Part shown: piece after piece, positions 55,878 through 64,000 of the stretch | Layout: the number at the start of each line of letters is the position of its first letter | Position numbering within the stretch: the first letter of the stretch is position 1 | Assembly: GCA_964017155.1 (NCBI GenBank) | Contig: OZ024857.1 | Span: 40,051,641-40,115,640 of the forward strand | DNA from: Oasisia sp. SBJ-2009 | Taxonomy: Eukaryota > Annelida > Polychaeta > Sabellida > Siboglinidae | Reading direction: 5' to 3' | DNA length: 64,000 bases | Translations under genes and position numbers: made by a program | The notes under the pieces: generated by a model | What the model was told of the DNA's origin: nothing | Databases searched by the model: none | The model's input: only the letters and a program-made list of their open reading frames with translations

Positions 55878-56645
55878 CTAAAAATAAATATTGGATAATA
55901 CCATACATAGTCTCCCAGAAGTTTCAAGCACCCAGCAACGTCCTGTTTACTTAGCGAATATTTTTTTTAAACTGAGCAGTTTTGCTACGCGATATCCCCC
56001 ATTCTGTACACAATCATACTGTAAAAACGCCACGGACAATACGCAATGTTTCGGTTGCGTATTACATTTTATATGTATGGGAGTAACATTATTAATGTCA
56101 ATTATAAGTTAAATTGTATTGATATTTCGTATCGTCATGCCAAGTTTCTCTGAGCACCGTGAAGAACAATGCTCACTGATTGGAGTAAACACGTCGTAGA
56201 TGGCGACACCAGTTATACCGTTTGTTACTAGAACCATCAAATTAATACTGAGGCTGTGCTTTCCTCGAAAATATAAATTATACCCTGCATATTGTTTTGT
56301 AAACTTTGTAAAGAAAAACTACACACAAATGTATTGAAATGAACAATGTACAGTTCTACATATTTCCCCAAACGTTTGACCTCCAATTCTAAATCTTGTA
56401 TTTAAATGAGCAATGTTGTTGTTTTGAAATACATGACTTAATAGACTCCCTATCATTTGCATGAATACTTACAAAGGGAGTTCCCCTGTCGGGTTGACAA
56501 TACGTGTAATTTCACGCGGGCCGAGGCTTGTTCGTCTTGGTCTGAAGGAATAAATAATTATCTGTTACATACATATTATTATTTCCCTGACAATACATTG
56601 CCTTCTGCTGTTTTCCGAATACACGCACACATACACACATACTCA

Positions 56646-56743
<98 letters not shown>

Positions 56744-57592
56744 AACACACACACGTGTTTGTTCAGCTTTCCCAAGGACTTCCGTTTCCGAAACCAGACA
56801 TATATATGTTTACCAATGCGCATGTGGCCTCTCATAACCATAAAAAGGGACATTTATACCAGTAAATTAAAGAGTCTGGTAAGTTAATTTTGACATGCAT
56901 TACATTTAGCAAATATATGTGAGAAAGATACTAATTATTTGATCTACGTCTACATCATAACATATGCTCAGTATCCCAGGAACCATTCCCATAAAGTTAA
57001 GAGCTCTTAAACTGGATGGTGTTCTTAAATAATAAATGTTGATCCTTAACAGTGATCTTGAATGCACGAAAACTGTCAACACAATGACGCGCCAGCAGCA
57101 CATTGTCAGTGGCGTGCTATGGAAATAGTGTCCTCGCCTCCTTGGTAATATGGCAATGGATATGTTGCGTTTTCAAGCAACTAAGTTAATTTAACTCAGA
57201 TTTTGTTTAATGATGATTTTACCTTAGAGCTCTTTATCTGAGTGAAACGGTGCCCATATGAGTAATGGATACAGAATAACTTACACGGCTAGCTGCCCGG
57301 TATGATCGAAACTGTGTTCTTCCACGGGCAAAGGCTTTGAACAGACGACGTCGCTTGTCTGTGATGCATGAGTGCATCCTCCAATACCGATAAGGTTTGT
57401 CGATGGGCTGCAGTAAAAGACAACGATCATCATATATCTTGCAAGATACTGTAAGTTAGGGGTCAACCAGTGTCTGAATACTGTACTTGTATCGCTATTA
57501 TTATATAACGTGGAAGTGCCGTCTAATTTCACTTGGTTCCACACACCGATTTCACGGTGGGCGATAATGGAGAACGCCTATATATATATATC

Positions 57593-57594
<2 letters not shown>
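54345..57594 (+). repeat. Dispersed repeat R-I, copy 3 (most complete)
   Basis: Direct match to copy 2 and inverse match to copy 1. It contains (TA)n at 55821-55876 and (CA)n at 56640-56757. Frames such as 55115-55339 and 55679-55954 have no recognised domain, and their counterparts in copy 2 are differently framed. A non-coding dispersed repeat or a long-decayed element is the best description. Confidence 0.8.
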
Positions 57595-57639
<45 letters not shown>

Positions 57640-57662
57640 CATAGATACAAACATACATACAT
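57595..57662. repeat. (CATA)n joining R-I to R-II
   Basis: About 68 bp of CATA with small interruptions. The same tetranucleotide, in opposite orientation, borders R-I copy 1 (35924-36283) and R-II copy A (30098-30213). Confidence 0.95.
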
Positions 57663-59160
57663 ATAGTATGTGCGGTTGACAGTGACCATGTAAATGCATT
57701 CCAGGTAATCGTAAAACTGACAGGGCGGCATGGCGACTTTGTTGGTGGGGGAGTTACTGTTTTAGTTTGTATGCGAGACATCGTTGCAAACAGTATACTC
57801 TGGATGGGTTCAAATGTTCCTGTAATTAAAGTTTAAAACACGGTTAGCCCGGTTATTCGTTTGACATATGTTATTACCGTTCAACAATATTCGGGACTTA
57901 GTAAGCAAACTTAATCATATTGAAACTGGGATGACAAAATGTCACGCCCATTCTTTAAACATAACGTTCTTGGGTTCTCACCTCGCTGCGGCTGCCATTG
58001 CTTTGTCGAAACGCCATCTAGCGAGCAGTGACTATTCAGTATTCAATGGTGGCTGAAACATCGATGTGAGGAGAATTTACTAGTTGTGTAATCAGGAGTA
58101 TTGCATGAATAATATATTTCCAACTTGATGAACATTTTCACGAATAGTACCATTAGTTTTTAATAAACAATGTTTTCATACAAAACAGGTCTTGTAACAA
58201 CGTCCTTTATTCATTCATATACAATTAATAATATCCTAAAGAATCATACTCACTGGTGTTGGTCTGACATATAAACACCCCACAGCGAGTATATTGTGAG
58301 AATGTATGATCAATATATAGAACACCTAGAATTATTCTGGATAATTAGTCGAATATGATCATACGAACAATATTACCAATGACAGTTTAAAACCAACTTA
58401 CCGTATATCTCGGCCGCCCGGTGTAAGGAACATTTCGGCGGTCAAGCAGTTCCTAATATCCAATGGTCATTATATCCAAGGGTACATTACTGCAGGCCAG
58501 AACAACGACCATTTCAAAGTGTTATTTTAAAGCCGATCTCTCAACACTGATTCCAATCACAAAGTGTCTTGTGTGTCTTTCGCTCTGGGTCCTTAGTGGT
58601 TGTTGGTTTGTATCCTTTCCCGCTCCGGTCGACCGTTCGCATGTTATAAACATTTCCCTAGCACACAACTCCATTTTGTTATTTTGAATATTCCGTTTTT
58701 GACATACGTTTCTTCCGTTTACTTGTATCCAGACATCGCCTGCATATCTACAAGTATCCAAACGTGGATAATGTCGAACTACATGCACTCTGAAAACAAC
58801 AATCTAATACTTTACTTTCGTTTCATATTCGTAGTTTGTTACCAGCCACACCGTGCACTCTACACACCAATGTGCATCGGCTGTTCCGCCCGCACTAGTG
58901 CGTCGTGGCATAGTTAATAATAGATTATCAGGCGCATCAAAGTTTGGCTTGCACACGAGCCACTCGAGCTACTCAGATCATATGATTCAAACCACAATCA
59001 ACAGTTCATAGCTTGAACCAAATGTTTAGTTATGATGCCGTATTTTGACACGCCAGTGGCCATAGTCAGCTAATGAGAATTATTTAGACCCGCACGCACG
59101 TACGCCCGCATGCACGCAAGCACGCACACATGCACGCACGCATGAATTCCGTAAAACAAA
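57663..59160 (+). repeat. Dispersed repeat R-II, copy C
   Basis: Matches copies A and B. Uninterrupted at the MITE site (TATTACCGTTCAACAATATT near 57870). It ends in a CACG/CATG-rich alternating tract (59090-59146), as copy B does. The 58600-58917 frame includes SSVYLYPDIACIST. Confidence 0.8.
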
Positions 59161-59902
59161 ACCGCTAAATCTCACTCGTTTGATTCGCATTCTATGGGGT
59201 TTCCCTCGAGGAGGTAGGTACTTGTTATCCACTCAGGTACAAATGCATGTAAAACACCTAAGATCAATGTTGTCAAAAGTACCTTCAACCTAAGCGTAAT
59301 CCTAGTCCTAACACTAACACTAACACTAACACACTAACACACTAACACACTAACACACTAACACTAACACTAGCACCACACTAACACACTAACACTAGCA
59401 CTAGCACTAACACTAACACTAACACTAACACTAACACTAACACTAGAACAACCATAAATGGGCATTTGTACGTGAGTGGTAAGCATGTAGCTATTGCTTT
59501 CCCTCGACGCATTGTCGACATGTTTGGTACTATGGCAAAGCCCAGAATATCTACTGTCTTGAACTGGTAGAGGATTTTCCGACTGACGTAAATGTTATCC
59601 AATAGTAGCGCTTGACGCAGAGGCCTTTATGTAAACAAACGTGGTCCGATGCTGGGGGTGGTTGATAGCGGTCCCCTGATTCGCTTACAGCTCCGAGCGG
59701 AGGTGCAGTGCACACTCGCTAATTTGTAAACAAGTACGCTCGAGTGGGCCACTGCTGTAAACATTCCTAAATACTCGGATCATGTTGCACTAATCTCAAG
59801 AGACAGTTTGCAAGCCAGATTTTCGAAAATGAATGTGACTTGAAATGTATTTCGAATGCATCAAAAGGAGAAATAGAAGCGAACAGCCGAATTTGGAATG
59901 AC

Positions 59903-59904
<2 letters not shown>
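59161..59904. repeat. No gene; (CTAACA)n-like repeats at 59302-59450
   Basis: A mixture of CTAACA hexamers and CTAACACA octamers over about 150 bp. The rest is unique with no coding evidence. Confidence 0.7.
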
Positions 59905-59976
<72 letters not shown>

Positions 59977-59985
59977 TGGGTGTGT
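59905..59985. repeat. (GT)n adjoining the LINE-B copy 4 tail
   Basis: A pure dinucleotide tract ending a few bases before the LINE terminal repeats. Confidence 0.95.
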
Positions 59986-59999
59986 TTAACAAGATTTAA

Positions 60000-60040
60000 C
60001 AAGATTGCCACCTAGAGAATCAACTCAAGATGGCAGGTGG
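60000..60040 (-). other. LINE-B copy 4 3' stem-loop and tail
   Basis: On the minus strand GCCATCTTGAG and CTCTAGGTGGC frame TTGATT, followed by AATCTTGTTAAATCTTGTT. Same layout as copies 2 and 3, with one loosened pair. Confidence 0.75.
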
Positions 60041-60082
60041 ACAAGGAAGCCCTTTGGCTTATCGAGAGTCCAACCTATCTAT

Positions 60083-61414
60083 CTAAATGTACCCCGCCCT
60101 TCTTAGGTACATGTCAATTTTATCTTTGAACATATTAACACTACTAGCACTTACACAATCAGCCGATAATCTGTTCCATTCATTTACTGTTCTTTGTGTA
60201 AATGAAAATTTTATAATATCTAATCTGCATTGCTTCTTTGCTAATGTAACTCCATGTCCTCTAGTCCTTCTCTCTTCCTTGACTGAGAAAAAAATATTTC
60301 TGTCAATATTTTCATACCCATTCAATATTTTAAAAACTTCTATCTGATCTCCTCGCAGTCTCCTGGTTTCTAGTGTTGTTAATCCACATTCTTTTAGACG
60401 CATTTCATAACTAATATTCCTGAGTTTTTGTATCATTTTGGTTGCTCTTCTTTGTACTCTTTCTAGTATATCAATATCCTTCTTGCGATATGGCCTCCAT
60501 GCCTGTATGCAATACTCTAAATGAGGCCTAACTATTGTTTTGTACAGTGGAATTATTAGTTCTTTTTCCTTGTACACTCTATTTCGCCTAATTAATCCAA
60601 AAAATTGGTTTCCCTTCGCTGCTGCAATTGCACACTGTTCCGATACCTTCATATCAGCACTAATAGTTAACCCTAAGTCTTTTTCCTTTATGGTAGTATT
60701 TAGTACAGTATCACCCATTGTATATTGTGCATCTTCATTCCCATGTCCTGTGTGGAGGCACTTACACTTCCCATAATTAAACAGCCACTTCTCAGACCAT
60801 TCGGTCAACTTATTTAGATCATCTTGTAATTGCTGTCTATCTGTATCACTTTTTATTTTTCTGAACACTTTTGTATCATCCGCAAACTTCAACACCTTGC
60901 TTGTTATATCATCATCCAAATCATTGATATATATTAAGAACAAAATAGGTCCCAATACTGATCCCTGCGGTACTCCACTCAAAACCGATTTCCAGTTTGA
61001 AACCTCCCCATCAACTACTACTCTTTGTCTTCTATCAATAAGCCATTTTTCTATCCAGTTAATCATAACATTGCCTATGCCATGGGCCTTCAGTTTAAGT
61101 AGTAATCTTTGATGTGGCACTTTGTCAAAAGCTTTTTTAAAATCTAAGTATATTATATCTACTGGTGATCCCTCATCTACCCACTTTGTGACATCTTCCA
61201 AAAAACATAAGATATTTGTTAAGCATGACCTCGCTTTTAGAAACCCATGTTGAGATGGGTTAATCAAGTTATTTTTAACAAGAAAATCAACCAAGTGCTC
61301 TTTAATTAGTCTTTCTAATAGTTTACAAATCACCGATGTTAAACTCACTGGTCTATATTTCTCTGACTTGCTTCTTGATCCTTTTTTAAATAATGGTATG
61401 ATGTTTGCTTCTTT
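60083..61414 (-). pseudogene. LINE-B copy 4 reverse transcriptase and C terminus
   Basis: Open from just after the amber codon. It reads KKGSRSKSEKYRPVSLTSV, HGFLKARSCLTNILCFLED, IIYLDFKKAFDKVPHQ (catalytic Asp), SGVPQGSVLGPILFLIYIND and LKFADDTKVF (both Asp). It continues with CLHTGHGNEDAQYTMG, LGLTISADMK, YKTIVRPHLEYCIQAW, RRATKMIQKLRNIS, VKEERRTRGHGVTLA and RTVNEWNRLSADCV, ending RRAGYI. All polymerase motifs are intact and the length matches a complete CR1 RT plus C-terminal domain. It lacks its own start, so expression would need readthrough or an undamaged helper. Confidence 0.9.
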
Positions 61415-62401
61415 CTATTCTAACGGAACTACTCCTTCCTCTAATGCCAAATTGAACACTGTTGCAAGTGGTGTGCTAATTTGTTCTACAATTTCCAGTA
61501 GTAATTTGGGAGGAATCCCATCCACTCCAGGTGACTTATTATCCTTCATGTCCCTTATTTTCTTAGCTACCATTTTTGGTGTTACAATTAGTTGTCCTAA
61601 ATAGTCTGACTCTCTCCCTTCGAATTTAGTCTCTGGTACTGGTAATGCACTAATATCTTCCCTGGTAAATACCGAACTAAAGTATTCATTTAGGTTTTCT
61701 GCCATTAAGAATCCCTCTGTTATTATGTTTCCATCACTATCTTCTAGATGTCCGACCTTATCCTGAACTTTCTGTTTACTTCGAACATACGCATAAAAAC
61801 TCTTGCTGTCATGTTTTATATTAAAAGCTAATTTTTGTTCATAGCTTCTCTTTGAATTTCTAATTTCAGCTGTAGCTTGGTTAAGTGCTTCTTTATAAAT
61901 GGCATAGTCTTCTTCACTTCCATTATGTCTATATGTCTTCCACATCATTTGCTTGTATTTGATTTTTCTAATGGCTTCTTTTGATAAGTGTTTCTTTTTT
62001 GACCGTTTCCCTTGTTTTTTCAAGGGGACACATTTTTCGACAATGCAGTCAATTTCACTCTTTAAGATATTCCAACATTCTTTTGCTGTCTTATTCTCCA
62101 GTGTGTTATTCCAGTCTATCTTTGGTAAATATTTCCTCATGTCCTTATATCTTCCTTTGTGAAAATTTTTCCTGTACCGTATTTTTCGATTCTGTTCTCC
62201 TTTTACTTTGATGATAAAATATATCTGGTTTTGATCACTACATCCCAGTGGCTCACATATCCTGACATTATCAATAAATTCCTTCTGTGAGCTCAACACT
62301 ATGTCCAACACGTTCTCACCCCTTGTTGGTTCTAACACATGTTGAATAAGGAAACTGTCTTGTACTAAATTTAAAAACTTTTGTATACTGTATACGCCCA
62401 T
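61415..62401 (-). pseudogene. LINE-B copy 4, endonuclease end, linker and RT fingers
   Basis: KFLNLVQDSFLIQHVLEPTR, GENVLDIVLSSQ and EPLGCSDQNQIYFII, then the linker (KECWNILKSEIDCIVEK, KQGKRSKKKHLSKEAIRKIK, FNIKHDSKSFYAYVRSKQ). The RT start reads DNKSPGVDGIPPKLLLEIV and ends at a TAG (61415) in place of the Trp of LEWKEANIIPLF. The next frame is in register, so this amber codon is the only break between here and the C terminus. Confidence 0.9.
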
Positions 62402-63074
62402 GGTTAAAATCCCCCATAATTATACAGTCCCGCTTACTGACTTCCTTTATAGCGTTTTGAATTTTTTTATTCTCTTCTGTGTTTATGTTTGGACTTCGAT
62501 AAACTAACCCAACAGTTAACGTTGAGTTTCCTGAAACTATGTTACACCAGACAGCTTCTAATTTTATTTCGTAAGCCTGGATGGATTCTTTAATATATAA
62601 AATAACGCCACCTCCCCTTCTCCCTATTCTATCTTTCCTAAACATGACATATCCTGTCATTCCTAATTCGGCATCTGATATATCGGGGGTGGCCCAAGAT
62701 TCAGTTATACCTATTATGTGAGGGTCAGTATCTTCTACCATAATGTTTAGTTCATTTCTTTTGTTTACTATGCTCCTTGCATTTAAACAAACACATTTAT
62801 AACCAAATGTGGTAGAGTTTTCCAGACTGTTCTTTGCCGTTTTCTTTGTGCTGTCCTTATCTGTGCCTCCGGTATTTGGCTTCTCTGTGAATCCCCCCTG
62901 CGAATCTAGTTTAAATAACTGAAACCTGTTCCACTGTCCATAGATCGAAGCAAGTTCTCGGAGAAAACTGCTGCGTCCTTTCCGCTTAGATGGAGGCCAT
63001 CTCTCATATACATATCTTCTTTCCCCACAAAGTATCCCCACAAATCTACAAATCCAACTCCTTCTTCTTCGCAC
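62316..63074 (-). pseudogene. LINE-B copy 4 endonuclease
   Basis: The domain proper begins at CLNARSIVNKRNELNI. IIGITESWATPD has the catalytic Glu, DRIGRRGGGVILYI and VGLVYRSPN follow, and DCIIMGDFNHG has the Asp and Asn. Right after GDFNHG the frame shifts (62395-62405), where residues leading to FLNLVQD are shortened relative to other CR1 elements. The last metal-ligand motif (CSDQNQ, usually SDH) is in the next frame; His is replaced by Gln, which should impair the nuclease. Confidence 0.85.
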
Positions 63075-63157
63075 ATCTGCTCTACTAGAACGTTGATTGC
63101 CATCCTCTTGCAGTTTCTATAGGCTACACCCCTTCCTCCCATCACTGGCAAAGACAT
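62906..63157 (-). pseudogene. LINE-B ORF1 C-terminal piece (SGNH-hydrolase-like)
   Basis: INVLVEQMCEEEGVGFVDLW, GYFVGKEDMYMRDGLHLSG and AAVFSENLLRSMDSGTG, ending SYLN and a stop. The Asp and His of DGLHLS are present; the nucleophile Ser block expected upstream is absent because the middle of ORF1 is missing. The esterase of CR1 ORF1 is proposed to act on membranes or lipids during retrotransposition; its role is not settled. Confidence 0.8.
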
Positions 63158-63315
63158 TCCACTTTACAACATCCTGTGCACTGGAAAGTAAACTCTTCCT
63201 CCATTGTTTCTGCCCATGACTTTGTGCATCCGGATAGAGCAAAATCGACAAAGCTGTGACAATAGTCACATACTAAGTGCCTCCTTGCCTTCACTTGCCG
63301 CTTGCAAGGGGCCAT
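63142..63315 (-). pseudogene. LINE-B ORF1 N-terminal zinc-finger-like piece
   Basis: A 57-codon frame from the ATG at 63315: MAPCKRQVKARRH, then CDYCHSFVDF, SGCTKSW and FQCTGCCKVECLC. The Cys-x2-Cys, Cys and Cys-x2-Cys spacing resembles the PHD-like finger at the start of CR1 ORF1 proteins, which may bind nucleic acid or chromatin. A stop follows at 63142, because the sequence then joins the esterase part in another frame. Confidence 0.65.
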
Positions 63316-63529
63316 ATTATTATATCACAGGAACTCTAAATTTACTCAGTCTGTATACCAATTAGTCTTTAGAAAGACTGTTTAATGTGGACAGTAACTG
63401 CAGCTCACTTTATGTTATACACAACTGACAAATTTAGTCTTTACTGGTACCGTTCCCTAGCGGACACGTTGGACACTACCAACATAAACAAACTAAGGTT
63501 TCTACTAAAAAGCTTGCTTATTTTTTAAT
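63316..63529. other. Region upstream of LINE-B copy 4 ORF1
   Basis: Possible 5' untranslated region of the LINE, but its limit cannot be set. No gene. Confidence 0.4.
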
Positions 63530-63990
63530 AACAATGCTACCTGATCAAAGTATTATCTTATTTATGTAGCTGTTATGTTTGCTACTTTATATGTTACATA
63601 CTCTATCAAATAATCAGATTTGCTAAATCTTGTAAACAATCTTATCGAAGGCTAGATTACCCTATTATCACCCACTATGCTAATCTGCTCATAAATACTT
63701 TTAACTAACAAACTTTTACTAAAACTTTATGAATAATCTTCACATAAGAATAATACTGTAGCTGTTATGCTGAATACTATATCTGATAAATATTCTATCA
63801 AATAATAAGTTTTGCCAAATCTTGTTTACAAACTTGTCGAAGGCTAAATTAGCCTATTATCACCCACTATATTCTAATCTGCTCAAAAATACTGTTAACT
63901 GACAAACCTTTAACCAAACTATTATCCAATATATGTCTAGTACTGCTTTATGAATAATCTTCACATAAGAATAATACTTATCAGTCACTA
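63530..63990. repeat. Tandem duplication, unit about 190-220 bp
   Basis: GCTGTTATG at 63569 and 63761, CTATCAAATAAT, TTATCACCCACTAT, CTAATCTGCTCA and ACTTTATGAATAATCTTCACA (63725 and 63950) recur in order. It runs off the window to the right. AT-rich and non-coding. Confidence 0.85.
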
Positions 63991-64000
63991 TTTCCTCTTG

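Larger units (their letters stand above)
59986..63315 (-). mobile_element. LINE-B copy 4: best-preserved CR1-type LINE
   Basis: The 3' end at about 59990 has the AACAAGATTT repeats and the stem-loop (60007-60035). Reading leftward there is a 422-codon RT/C-terminal frame, the linker and endonuclease, the end of an SGNH-type ORF1, and a cysteine-rich ORF1 start at 63315. Compared with expected CR1 structure it lacks the middle of ORF1 and a few residues after GDFN, and has one amber codon in ORF2. The ORF1 zinc-finger plus esterase arrangement is a CR1 hallmark. Confidence 0.9.

Noticed and set aside
59302..59450. Telomeric CCCTAA repeat
   Set aside because: The unit is CTAACA/CTAACACA, lacking the CCC run, and it is interrupted.

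Overview
The window is repeat-dominated nuclear DNA from an animal, most likely a marine invertebrate. It is AT-rich. It has no operons, ribosome-binding sites or CRISPR arrays, and I recognise no rRNA or intact tRNA gene. Almost every recognisable protein is a piece of a non-LTR retrotransposon (LINE) of the jockey/CR1/L2-type groups, which are typical of animal genomes. The long reading frames made of repeated peptides are by-products of tandem repeats. I found no host gene that I could defend. The species cannot be named from the sequence alone.

Layout. 1-4.8 kb: a nearly complete minus-strand LINE (LINE-A copy 1: ORF1, endonuclease, reverse transcriptase) broken mostly by single-base indels, with a repeated motif upstream. 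4.8-7.6 kb: a Ty3/gypsy-like scrap, then a 34-bp minisatellite split by a (GGTC)n tract. 9.0-10.8 kb: a LINE-A/LINE-B chimera. 11-15.9 kb: no genes, but two strong hairpins and dispersed repeats. 15.9-19.1 kb: LINE-C (minus), catalytically dead. 19.2-23.6 kb: duplicated non-coding repeats and microsatellites. 23.6-27.8 kb: a decayed LINE-A relative (LINE-D) with another LINE (LINE-E) nested in it and a MITE-like fragment at its end. 28.4-30.6 kb: dispersed repeats R-II and R-III with (ATGT)n and (TA)n. 30.7-35.9 kb: pieces of LINE-J, LINE-F, LINE-G (a long RT frame), an unassigned LINE tail and LINE-H. 35.9-42.1 kb: two copies of repeat R-I around a third minisatellite array. 42.9-46.1 kb: LINE-B copy 2, with a related unoccupied target site just upstream. 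46.3-48.3 kb: R-II copy B carrying a MITE-like element. 50.2-52.1 kb: R-IV, a tRNA-like block and LINE-B copy 3. 52.8-59.2 kb: a second R-I/R-II block with another (GGTC)n tract and a single 34-bp unit. 60.0-63.3 kb: LINE-B copy 4, the best preserved CR1-type element. 63.5-64 kb: a tandem duplication.

How the parts relate. The same few modules recur in different states: the 34-bp unit, (GGTC)n, R-I to R-VI, and LINE-A and LINE-B. This lets related loci in the window be compared directly. The comparisons show microsatellites growing inside older repeats, a MITE-like insertion with two unoccupied relatives, a LINE insertion beside a relative of its own target, and a chimeric LINE junction present at two loci. 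All repeat relationships were found by eye; no alignment or database search was run. Family names such as LINE-A and R-I are local labels.
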